Source: Bimuria novae-zelandiae CBS 107.79 (Eukaryota; Ascomycota; Dothideomycetes; Pleosporales; Didymosphaeriaceae). Taken from it: DNA of 64,000 nt. Shown here in pieces: positions 1-10,900 of this stretch (positions within the stretch are counted from its first letter, which is position 1; each line of letters begins with the position of its first letter). The stretch is from contig ML976689.1 in NCBI GenBank assembly GCA_010015655.1, positions 1-64,000 of the forward strand, given 5' to 3'. The notes below the pieces were generated by a model. It was not told where the DNA came from. It was given only the letters and a program-made list of their open reading frames with translations, and ran no database searches. Made by a program: the position numbers and the translations under genes.

Positions 1-94
1 AACCCTAACCCTAACCCTAACCCTAACCCTAACCCTAACCCTAACCCTAACCCTAACCCTAACCCTAACCCTAACCCTAACCCTAACCCTAACC
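1..94. repeat. Telomere, (CCCTAA)n
   Basis: Fifteen perfect AACCCT units (1-90) followed by a partial unit. Read outward this is TTAGGG, the usual telomere repeat of filamentous fungi. It abuts, with no spacer, the pyrimidine-rich segment that encodes the acidic linker of a TLH gene, so this is a true chromosome end added onto a broken gene. The short tract probably reflects the assembly limit. Confidence 0.97.
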
Positions 95-1310
95 CCTCTT
101 CCTCCTTTTCCTCCTCTACTACTCCTTCTGCCGCCTTTACTAACGCCTCCCACGCCTCGCGCTACTACTAGGTAAACTAATACGTAGGGCTCTTCCACGC
201 GTGCGCTTGCTACGTTTACTAAAAAAACATTAATATCTACTTCTACGACTAGGCATGGTTACCAACCGCCTTCTTATCTATATATAGCTATAATAGCGTG
301 AATTGCGTTTAGTGCTTCTCTATCCGGATTACTTCTAATCGCACGAATATCCCCGTGCGGTAGATAATAGACGCCTGGCTAAACTACGCTAACCTATCTA
401 TAGCCTCCTATATAGCGGCCGCCACAGGCTCCTCTTTGGCTTTAGGCTCTTCTACGCTTACTAATAATTCGGGCCACTCTATGCTTACTAAATATGGCAT
501 TTACCTAGTTTACTCTAGCTACGGGTTCACCTTGTCTCGCGTGCCGTCTTAGATTATTGTCTTGGCCTACTTCTACACGTTGGCCCACGCCTTGTCTATG
601 TTCCTGCCAACGCTTGCCTACTCGGCCTCGCCGTCCACGGGTTTAGGGGTGGGTTCGGGTTAGTAGACCTCGAAATACTGCGAACTGGCGCCCTAGGCTA
701 ACAATCGTTGGCAATAGACGCGCCTCTAACCCTAATTACTATATAACTATATACTTTGCTTCTCTAATTAACGTGGATGGCCACTTTTACCTACTAGTAA
801 CTAACTATAAACATGGCGCTAATAGTTCTTCATAACGCGGAAACTTCGAACAATCTAATAACACTAGCCTAGGGCTAATTGGCACATTAATTCGTCTATA
901 TATACTAGTAACTAGCTAATAGGTTTAATACTTTAACTAGGCACCTCTAGCTTGCTGGCATACTAGAGTAAACTAGCCTAGCTACTAAGCTTATTTACTA
1001 CTAACTACGCTCGCGTGCGCCTAACACCCTAATAAATCTACTATAAATAGTTACTTGCCTGGCTAGACTAAATCTTGTATCTACACTCTTTGTATATTGC
1101 TAATAAATACTTAGGCAAATATTTAAAATACTCGCTTGCAATGCTACTCTTTACTATAATAGCGGGCTTAATGCTACTACGGGTGGGTTCTAACAATAGG
1201 TTCCTATCGCACTATATGGCCTTTTTAACGCGTAGAATTTTTTATAACTTAACGCGTCTTTACTTATGCTACGCGTTAGTCTCTATTTTAGAGCTGCCTC
1301 TGGTGTCTAA
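95..1310 (-). pseudogene. TLH-A: N-terminal fragment of a telomere-linked RecQ helicase gene, cut by the telomere
   Basis: Reading the minus strand from about 1310 to 95 gives a RIP-degraded N-terminal part of a TLH protein. A DUF3505/OrsD-like finger region is visible (YLPKYLLAIYKECRYKI at about 1140-1085), then the linker GASSQYFEVY followed by PEPTPKPVDGEA near 700-615, then an acidic stretch that runs into the telomere. Stops are mostly TAG/TAA where Gln or Trp is expected. The middle and helicase domains are missing because the telomere begins here. The same segment recurs at about 3890-5285 and 7880-9050, which is how the missing part can be inferred. Start and end are approximate; there is no intact reading frame. 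Confidence 0.8.
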
Positions 1311-1608
1311 TCGCCGCCTTATTATGTTTACCCTAACCCTAACGCGCAACCCTAACGCCTATAACTACATATTATTTAGTGCTGCAAATTGGCTGGGACG
1401 TGTAACTTAGTGTGCTGAATCTATCACTGAAATTTTAGGTTAATTAGACTATAGGAACCTATCGACATGTAGGGTTAACTATCTTTAATATACGGGCTAC
1501 GTTCTTAGATATACATAAAAGAATTGGCCTAGCGCGGATATTCTATCCCTAACAAAACCAGGATCCTATTAACATGTAGGGCTACATGTTTATGCAGCCC
1601 TGGGTTAG
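1311..1608. repeat. TLH 5' flank, copy A, ending in GGGTTAG
   Basis: Non-coding 5' flank of TLH-A. It holds a telomere-like box at 1330-1357 (ACCCTAACCCTAACGCG, then CAACCCTAACG) and ends at GGGTTAG (1602-1608). Directly after that comes the broken 3' end of TLH-B. The same flank is found at 5290-5584 and 9055-9349, and in diverged form at 17840-18114 and 28260-28530. Confidence 0.75.
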
Positions 1609-4600
1609 AATAACTTATCCTCCTTACTTAGTAGCAACGTCGCTGTTAATAACACTATCTACGTCTTAGTGGCTACTAACCTACCTAACTACTATATCTA
1701 CTTGCGGAACGTATACCACCGGTTTAACACTACGTGGCACTTATTAATTATAATCTAGTCTAACTGTCGTGTTGCTCTTAAATGGTTTACAAAGGTGGTA
1801 AACCCTTACATAACTACTAACTTAGGCGTTATTAATACTATCGCGGCTACGTTAAGCGGGCGCTGGCTCTCCTACGCTATATATAATATTCCTAGCTTTT
1901 TACACCGCCGTATTATGTTGCCTCGTAATATAATTAATAGGATAATAACGATAGTCGTGCCGCCCTGCTTAGCCCACGCTAGTAACATAAATAACATGCT
2001 CTTACTCGCCCCTATTGGCATTACCGCTACTATAGGGCTCTCTTTACCCATAATGGCATTCATCGCCTCTCGCTACACGCTTTAAAACGTTACTATCTTG
2101 CCTGCCATCCTCTATAACTACTTGGCCGTGTCCATCTTCCTTAACCTTCCCTACTAATTAATCCTAGCCTTGTTTACCTTATTTTTAAACGGCGCCCTCT
2201 TCCGCTTCCTGCACCTATCCTCCTCGCTACTATTAGGCGGAAACCCTAAAAACTAATGCCAGTCCGTGCTTAATGTCTAAAACTACTATTACCTATTTAC
2301 TATAGCCCTAGCCTGCTCTATAATACCTTGTGCGTATACTATACCTGCCACGTACGCCGTGTGCCTGGCCTATAAATTTATTACTAACCTTACTATATTC
2401 TCTTCGTTTTATGCCTTACTTTTATCTCCTTCTTTTGGCTAAAATGCCGTGGTCCTGCGCAAAAACCGTTAACTAATACTAATAGCAATCTTATGGTACG
2501 CGGTAATTATTAATAGCTAGCCTAATCTAACCCTAGTCTCGCGTTTTAATACCTCTTATAACTAGTCCGTTGTCTACTTGCGCCCGTTGGGGTTGGCTGG
2601 TTATATATACGACGAAATCGCCTCCTTTTCCCACACTATTACCTCTATCTACTGCTAGAACAGCAACACTAGCCATATATAATATACTACTAACTCGCCC
2701 ACCTCGCGCGGCAAATACTGGTGGATAATCTTAACGTTACTACTAATAGTATACCCTTTATAGTATCTTATTATAAACACCACTTTGCTATCCTTAACAA
2801 ATATATTATAGTAGGCCCCTTTAATCGTGTTACTGTGCCGGATACTCATAATCTCGGGCCCCCTAGCCAGCTATCCGCCTATAATATATATTAACGCGAT
2901 TAACTTCTCCCTAAATGTAACTACTTAGTCCATGTACTACCTAATCTCTTACTAGTTAACGCCCGAACGAGTGCCTAGCTTTATAAACTAGTCCCTAATC
3001 TAAGCGTCCTAATTAACCCGTTTATATAACTATTACTTTTTATCCACGGGCATACAGGTGCGCTAGTCTTTTAAAAAATTCTACCCTAGTTACTTATTAG
3101 TTAGATTATCGCGCAAACTCTCCTATGGGATGTTAGGAATAGGCTTAGCAGACGGGCTATTACTAAATAATAAATCCTCTATTAATAACTACTAACTTTC
3201 CTTCCTTAGCCCGTGCACTATGCTGCAAAACTAGGCTATAGTAAACTATAGCTCCTTATATAATAACTTATTCTGCCCTACCCACTCTACGTGGCCGCGT
3301 GATGTCGTATTATAATGAATCTTTAGCCTATACGTCCGTAAATCCAATATCCACTGCATGGGGCTGTGGCTACTACGTACTATAAACTTGTCTATTATCT
3401 ACTAGACGTGCTATAAACACCCTTTTGGCCGGCCCTGTTACTGAGTGCTGTCCCCATCGCTCTTATACGCGCTGTTACTATTAATATTATCTCTTATAAA
3501 TGTATCTAATAATTCTAACGCCTACTACACTACTATAAACTAGGTAACCTTAATAATGGCTAATAAAATAGGCGGGTACTACTCGGCGCCCTTTTACCTA
3601 TTTTCTTTTACCCCTAATATAGCTAATGCACACACTAACGGGCTATCGTACTCTTTATAGGTAATAGACTACCTTAATAATACGACGTAAAACGCTAAAC
3701 ATAATTTTTTAATACTTAATAACGCTTTACGCTTGCCTATAATTTTACCCTCCTTTACCTCCTGCTCGGCCTCTATCTCCCCCACCGCACTATCTATGTC
3801 GTCTATTATTACCTTATCTATATCTCCGTCTCCTATCTCTTTTATCTCTTCCTCTTCTTCCTCCTCTGCCCCTCCTCCTATTACCTTTACTAACGCCTCC
3901 CACGCCTCGCGTTGCCACTAGGTAAACTAGTACGTAGGGCTCTTCCACGCGTGCGCTTACTACGTTTGCTAAAAAAACATTAATATCTACTTTTATAATT
4001 AGGCATGGTCCCTAACTACTTTCTTATTTATATATAACTATAATAGCGTAAAGCGTATCTAGTGCTTCTCTATCTAGATTGCTTTTAACTATATAAATAT
4101 CCCCGTACGGTGGATGACGAACGCCTGGCTAAACCACGCTAATCTATCTATAGCTTCCTATATAGTAGCTGCGACGGGCTTCTTTTTGGCTTTAGGCTCT
4201 TTTACGCTTGCTAATAATTTAGGCTGCTTTATGCCTACTAAATATAGTATCTACCTAGTCTGTTTTAGCCACGAGTTTACCTCGTTTCGCGCGCTATCCT
4301 GAATCGTTATCTTGGCCCGCTTTTATAGGTTAGCCCACGCCTCGTCCATGTTCCTGCCAACGCTTGCCCACCCGGCCTCGCCGTCTATAGGTTCAGGGGT
4401 GGATTTGGGTTAGTAGACCTCGAAATACTACGATCTGGTGCCCTAGGCGAATAACTACTAGTATTAGACGCGCCTCTAACCTTAATTACTACGTAATTAT
4501 ATGCCTTGCTTCTCTAATTAACGTGGATGGCCACTTCTACCTACTAGCGACTAATTGTGGGCCTCTCGCCAATGGTTCTTTATACCCTAGAAACTTTAAA

Positions 4601-5285
4601 CGATTTAGTGACACTGGCCTGCGGCTAATTAGTATATTATCCCATTCGTGTATACTGGCAACTGGCTAATGGGTTTAATGCTCTGACTAGGCACTTCTAG
4701 CTCGCTAGCATACTATATTACACTAGCCTAACTCTAAAGCTCGTTGGCTACTAACTATACTTACTTACGTTTAACCCCCTTATAGATATGCTGCAAATGG
4801 CTCCTAGCGTGGCTAGGTAAAACGCCGTACCTGCATTCTCTGCAAATTACCAACGCATACTTGGGTAAATATTTGAAATACTTGCCTACGACGCTGCTCT
4901 CTGCCATAATGCCGGACTCGACGCTGCTACGCCTGGGTTTTTAATGGGTTCCTATAACAGGTTATAGGCTACTAAACGGGTTATAGGTACTACAACGAAT
5001 CCCTAGGCTTCGTAATAGGTTATAGATTGCTGCGACGCGTTGCTACTATTAATAACTATACGGTTTACTATACTAGTTACTACATAGTATATAGGTTGCG
5101 GAACGGGTTGCTGGCTGCGTTATGCGTAATACTAGGTAATAGTAATTAAATGCACGTTACTGCGGCTACCTGCGAGCTATCTATCGCGCTATATAGCTAT
5201 TTTAACTCTTATAATTCTTTGCGTTCTAACGCGTTTTTGCTTCTGCTACACGTTGGTCCTTATCTTAGAATTAACTCTGGTGTCT
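1609..5285 (-). pseudogene. TLH-B: telomere-linked RecQ helicase, lacks the C-terminal helicase lobe
   Basis: Minus-strand relic running from about 5285 down to 1609. In order: DUF3505-like finger region (about 5100-4800), GASS-type linker (about 4440), acidic linker (about 3880-3740), the conserved middle region with RHSNTIKGAYYNIF and YLPREVGELVVYY (about 2850-2660), and the first RecQ lobe. The Walker A stretch reads VMPIGASKSMLFML near 2005 (MPTGAGKS expected), then PLI-like and NRRYTF-like blocks and motif III LLTATL at about 1655. Sequence homology stops a few codons later, so lobe 2 and the zinc-binding end are gone. There are many in-frame stops of RIP type. TLH-C breaks at the same point, so the unit was duplicated after the break or both broke at one hot spot. 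Confidence 0.85.
4925..5165. repeat. Short degenerate tandem repeat unique to TLH-B
   Basis: Between the finger region and the start of TLH-B about 220 bp are present that TLH-A and TLH-C lack. The stretch repeats a motif like GGGTTATAGGTACTACAACG several times with drift (for example near 4950, 4980, 5015 and 5095). It explains why this unit is longer than its neighbours. Confidence 0.55.
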
Positions 5286-5289
5286 AATC

Positions 5290-5584
5290 GTCGCCTTATT
5301 ATGTTTGTCCTAACCCTAACGCGTAACTTTAACGCTAATAACTATATAGTTTCTAGCGCTATAAATTAGCTAAGACATGCAACTCGTAACCCTGAATCTT
5401 AAGTTTAAAGTTGGGGTAAACTGGCCCGCGAAAACCTATCGAAATATTACCTTTAGTATCTTCGAAATATTACCCCCGTTCTTAGACGTACGCACAGGAA
5501 GTAGCTAGCGCGGATATTCTATTCCTAATAAAATAACGCTGCTATCGAAATGTTAGGTAACATTTCCAAGTAGCCCTGGGTTAG
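5290..5584. repeat. TLH 5' flank, copy B, ending in GGGTTAG
   Basis: Second copy of the TLH 5' flank. The telomere-like box is at 5309-5335 (CCTAACCCTAACGCG, then a decayed third repeat) and the segment ends with GGGTTAG at 5578-5584. The next bases are the broken 3' end of TLH-C. Confidence 0.75.
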
Positions 5585-8500
5585 AATAACTTATCCTCTT
5601 TACTAGGTAGTAACGTTACTATTAATAACACTATCTGCGTCTCCTCAGCCACTAACTTACCTAACTACTATATCTACTTACGGAATGTGTACTGCCAATT
5701 TAATATAATGTGGCACTTATTAATTATAATCTAGTCTAATTATCGTGTTACTCTTAAATAGTTTACGAATATAGTAAACCCCTGCGTAATAGCCAACTTA
5801 AGCGTTATTAACACTATCGTAACTACGTTGGGCGGGCGCTGGCTCTCCTATGCTGTATATAATATCCCTAGCTTCCTACACTACCATATTATATTGCCTT
5901 GTAATATAATTAATAAAATAATAACGATAGTTGTGCTGCCCTGCTCGGCCCACGCCGGTAATATAAATAATATACTCTTACCTACCCCTATTAGTATTAC
6001 TACTACCACGGGGCTCTTTTCGCCCACGATAGTATTAATTGCCTCTCGCTATACGCTTTAAAATATTACCGTCTTGCCTACTATCCTCTATAACTGCTTA
6101 GCGGTGTCTATCTTTCTTAACCTTCCCTACTAATCTATCCTGGCCTTGTCTGCCTCGCTCTTAAACGGCGCCCTTTTTTGCTTCCTATACCTATTCTCCT
6201 TGCTACTATCTGGTGGAAACCCTAAAAATTAATGCCAATCCGTGCTTAATATCTAAAACTACTACTACCTATTTACTATTACCCTAGCCTGCTCCATAAT
6301 GCCTCGTGCGTATACTATACCTGCCATATACACCGTGTGCCCGGCCTGTAAATCCGCTACTAACGCTTTTATATTCTCTTTATTCTATGCCTTGCTTTTG
6401 TCTCCTTCTTTTAGCTAAAATGCCGCGGACCCGCGCAAAAACCGTTAACTAATACTAATAGTAATCTTACGGTACGTAGTAATTATTAATAACTAGCCTA
6501 ATCTAACGCTAGTCTCGCGTTTTAATACCTTTTATAACCAGTCCATTATCCACTTACGCTTATTAGGGTTAACTAGTTATATATATAATAAAATTACCTT
6601 CTTCTTCTACACTATCGCCTCTATCTACTGCTAGAACAGTAACACTAGCCATATATAATATACTACTAACTCGCCCACCTCGCGTGGTAAATACTAGTAA
6701 ATAATCTTAACGTTACTACTAACGGCATACCCTTTATAGTATCTTGTTATAAACACTACCTTACCGTCCTCGACGAATATATTACGGTGGCCCCCTTTAA
6801 CTATGTTGCTATGCTGGATACTCATAATCTCGGGCCCTCTGGCTAGCTACTTACTTATAATATACATTAACGCGATTAACTTCTCCCTAAATACAACTAC
6901 CTAGTCCATGTACCGCCTAACCTCTTACTAGTTAACGCCCGAACGGGTGCCTAGCTTTATAAACTAGTCCCTAATCTAGGCATCCTGGCCAACCTGCATA
7001 TATAACTACTACTTTTTATCCACGGGCATGCAGGTGCGCTAGTCTTTTAAAAAATTCTACCCTAATTACTTATTAGTTAGATTATCGCGTAAACTCTCCT
7101 ATGGGATACTAGGGACGGGCTTGGCAAACAGGCTATTACTAAATAATAAATCCTCTATTAATAATTACTAACTCTCCTCTCTTAACCCGTGCACTATGCT
7201 GCGGAACTAGGCTATAGTAAACTATAGCTCCTTATATAATAACTTGTCCTGCCCTACCCACTCTACATAGCCGCGTAACGTCGTGGTGTAATGGATCTTT
7301 AGCCCGTACGTCCGTAAATTTAACATCCACTACATGGGACTATGGCTACCGCGCACTATAAACCTGTTTATTATTTACTAAACCTACTATAAACACCCTT
7401 TTAGTTGGCCCTATCGCTAGATACTATCCCTATTATTCTTATATGCGCTATCGCTGTCCATGTCGTCTCCTATAAATATATTTAATAATTCCAACGCCTG
7501 CTGCACTACTATAAACTAGGTAACCTTAATAATAGCTAATAAAATAAGTAGGTACTATTTGGCGCCCTTCTACTTGTCCTCCTTTACCCCTAATATAACT
7601 AATACACATACTAACAGGCTGTCGTACTCTTTGCGGGTAATAAACTGGCTTAATAATACGATGTAAAACGCTAAATATAATTTCTTAATACTTAATAACG
7701 CTTTACGCTTGCTTATAATTCTAGTCTTTTTTGCCTTCTACTCGGCCTCTATCTCTTCTACTACACTATTTGCGTTATTTATTATTACCTTATCTACACT
7801 ACTATCTCTGTCTCCTATCTCTTTTATCTCTTCCTCCTCTTTTTCCTCTTCCTCCTCTATTACTCTTTCTATTACCTTTACTAACGCCTCCCACGCCTCG
7901 CGCTACTACTAGGTAAACTAGTATATAAGGCTCTTCTACGCGTGCGCTTACTACGTTCGCTAAAAAAATATTAATATTTACTTTTACGATCGGGCATGGT
8001 TACTAACTACCTTCTTATCTATATATAACTATAATAGCGTAAACCGCGTCTAGTGCTTCTCTATTTAGATTACTTCTAATCGCACGAATATCCTCGTGCG
8101 ATAAATAATAGACGCCTAGCTAAACTACGCTAACCTATTTATAGCCTTCTATATAGCGGCCGCTATAGGCTCCTCTTTAGCTTTAGGCTCTTCTACGCTC
8201 GCCAATAATTTAGGCCACTTTATACCTACTAAATATAGCATTTACTTAGTCCGCTCTAATTATAGGTTTACCTTGTCTCGCGCGCTGTCCTGGATTATTA
8301 TCTTGGCCCGCTTTTACACGTTGGCCCATGCCTTATCTATGTTCCTGCCAACGCTTGCCCACCCGGCCTCGCCGTCCACGGGTTCAGGGGTAGGTTCGGG
8401 TTAGTAGACCTCGAAATACTGCGAACCGGCGCCCTAGGCTAATAATCGTTGGCAATAGACGCGCCTCTAACCCTAATTACTACGTAACTATATACTTTAC

Positions 8501-9050
8501 TTCTCTAATTAACGTGGATAGCCACCTCTACTTACTAGTAACTAACTATAAACATGGCGCTAATGGTTCTTTATAACGCGGAAACTTTAAACAATCTAAT
8601 AATACTAGCCTGGGGCTAATTAGCACATTAATCCGTCTATATATACTAGTAACTAGCTAATAGGTTCGATGCTCTAACTAGGCACCTCTAGCTTGCTAGC
8701 ATACTAGAGTAAACCAGCCTAGCTACTAAGCTTATCTACTACTAACTGCGCTCGCGTGCGCCTAACACTTTAATAAATCTACTATAAATAGTTACTTACC
8801 TAGCTAGGCTAAACCCTATACCTGCACTCTTTGCATATTGCTAATAAATACTCGGGTAAATATTTAAAATACTCGCTTATAATACTACTCTTTACTATAA
8901 TAGCGGGCTCGACGCTGCTGCGGGTGGGTTCTAATAATAGGTCCTTATCGCACTATATAGCCTTTTTAACGCGTGGAATTCTTCGCGACTTAACGCGTCT
9001 TTACTTATGCTACGCGTTAGTCTCTATTTTAGAGCTACCTCTAGTATCTA
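5585..9050 (-). pseudogene. TLH-C: telomere-linked RecQ helicase, same truncation as TLH-B
   Basis: Third copy, minus strand from about 9050 to 5585, offset from TLH-B by about 3.98 kb. It has the same order of finger region, linker (about 8440-8320), acidic stretch (7880-7710), middle domain and RecQ lobe 1. Walker A reads VILIGVGKSI near 5985. It breaks just after motif III, as TLH-B does. RIP-type stops run throughout. Pyrimidine-rich open frames on the plus strand at 7709-7916 are only the complement of the acidic linker. Confidence 0.85.
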
Positions 9051-9054
9051 ATCG

Positions 9055-9349
9055 CCGCCTTATTATATTTACCCTAACCCTAACGCGCAACCCTAACGCC
9101 TATAACTTTATATTATTTAGTGCTATAAATTAGCTAGGACGTGTAACTTAGTGTGCTAAATCTATCACTAAAATTTTAGGTTAATTAGACTACAGGAACC
9201 TATTAATATGTGGGGTTAACTATTTTTAATATACGGGCTACGTTCTTAGATATACATAGAAGAATTGGCCTAGCGCGGATATTCTATCCCTAATAAAACC
9301 AGGGTCCTATTAATATATAGGGCTACATGTTCATGCTGCCCTGGGTTAG
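9055..9349. repeat. TLH 5' flank, copy C, ending in GGGTTAG
   Basis: Third copy of the flank: box at 9071-9100 and terminal GGGTTAG at 9343-9349. Here the next sequence is not a TLH gene but the truncated pogo/Fot1 transposon. Confidence 0.75.
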
Positions 9350-10385
9350 ATTAATAAGTAATCGCCTCTAGGGTGGCATTTTACTACTAGTAAGAATAGT
9401 TAGACATTAAATAACCTGGGTCTGGAATGGCTAAAGAGAGTATTTAATCTATTAACCCGCGACAAGGCTACAGGGCGCTAGCGTTTACTTATCGCGGATA
9501 AATATAGAAGTTATATACGCGTAGATTTTATCGCCTACTATATAGGAAATTAGATTAATCTTTTAATTATGCCTGCTTATTGCTCGCATATACTCTAACC
9601 TCTTAATCTTAGTATCTTTTTAGCGTTTAAATAGTATTACTTCTGTAAGACGCATGCGATATCCTGGCTTAGCTTATAGTGTATCTTATAATTAGAGTAA
9701 ATAGAATTACTATCCTACGCACGAGAGAAGGCAATATTAAAGAAAAATATACTTAGTAAATAGCGTACTACTGGCTTATGGCCTGCGTTACTAATACGCG
9801 TTTTTAGTAACCTGCCTTGCAAGTCGTCCCCGCCATTACCTATCCTAGCTATACTATAATAAGCGATTAATTTAAATCTCTTTCTACTATAGAGCTCTCC
9901 TCTAGAGCTAGTAAAACTACTAAGATTAAATAAGTAATTTATAAAGTTGCTTTACAAGGATCCTATAGTCCTCTTGCCAGTAAAACGCTACGTAGAGCAG
10001 ATAACACGCCTTTATAAAATATAGAATACTATAATAGCTATTTAAGCTAAGTAGATCGTAGATTAGTTTAAACTTCTTTAGAAGCGAAAGAAGGCTAAGA
10101 AAGGAAAAAGAGTTTAACTAGAAGGTTAATTAATTTACATAATAATAGAAGTGTTGCAGATCGCCCGCGAGGAGAAGGCAAGACTAATAATAAAATAAGT
10201 AAGAAGGCGCCCATAAAAGGTTATAGTACTAGAAAAAGATAGTTAGGAGGAAGCGAAAGGTTTAGATTATTTAATAAATAGTTTATTAGAGGGGCCAGTA
10301 AAGCGCATGCGACGCGTAATATAATTACGTGCGTAGAGTTAATTTTACTAGGTTAAATCTAGGGTTGGGTTAAATCTAGGGGGGA
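9350..10385 (+). pseudogene. pogo/Fot1-type transposase, C-terminal half, RIP-degraded
   Basis: The plus strand from about 9415 reads as the second half of a Tc1/mariner-pogo (DDE) transposase with RIP stops. The block LEWLKRVFN and its continuation to the IADKHRSH motif carries the second catalytic Asp (about 9422-9515). A block like INLLIMPAHCSHILQPL follows near 9553, then a basic tail of the KAKKGKRVQLEG type near 10095. The N-terminal DNA-binding half and the 5' terminal repeat are missing, so the 9350 border is a truncation. The relic sits exactly between the flank of TLH-C and the 3' side of TLH-D. Confidence 0.8.
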
Positions 10386-10900
10386 GACTCTATTCCTTAC
10401 TTCTTTCTACGTTTATATTTTAATATTATTTTATACTCCTTGCTCTCCTTTTTTTTCTTACCTTTTTATATAAACTTTATTAAATTTTTGCTTTATTTAA
10501 ATTTTCTTTTTATAATACTTTACCTTTATTATTGTACTATTATTTAAATTATATATCCTTCTTATTATTTTCAACTATAAAACTATTTATTTTATTAATA
10601 ACCTATTATTTTTACTATATTACTATTTTACTATTTACTTTATTTATAAATTAATTATTAATACTATATATTTTTTTTTCTTATATCTCTTTTCTTTTCT
10701 TTTCGATTTTCTATTCTATATAATATTATTTACTTTACCTCCCTACTTTTTTCTTTTTCTTTTACTATTTATTTTACTGTTATTTATTTATAACTTATTA
10801 TTATTATAATACTTTTTTACTCTTTTTATTCTGTCTACTTTATACGAAACTAAAAATACTTAGTTAGAATATATATATAAAACTAATAAACCTTATCTAT
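10386..10900. other. AT-rich spacer, no gene seen
   Basis: About 500 bp of T-rich, low-complexity sequence between the transposase relic and the 3' end of TLH-D. No coding pattern or repeat could be supported. Confidence 0.6.
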
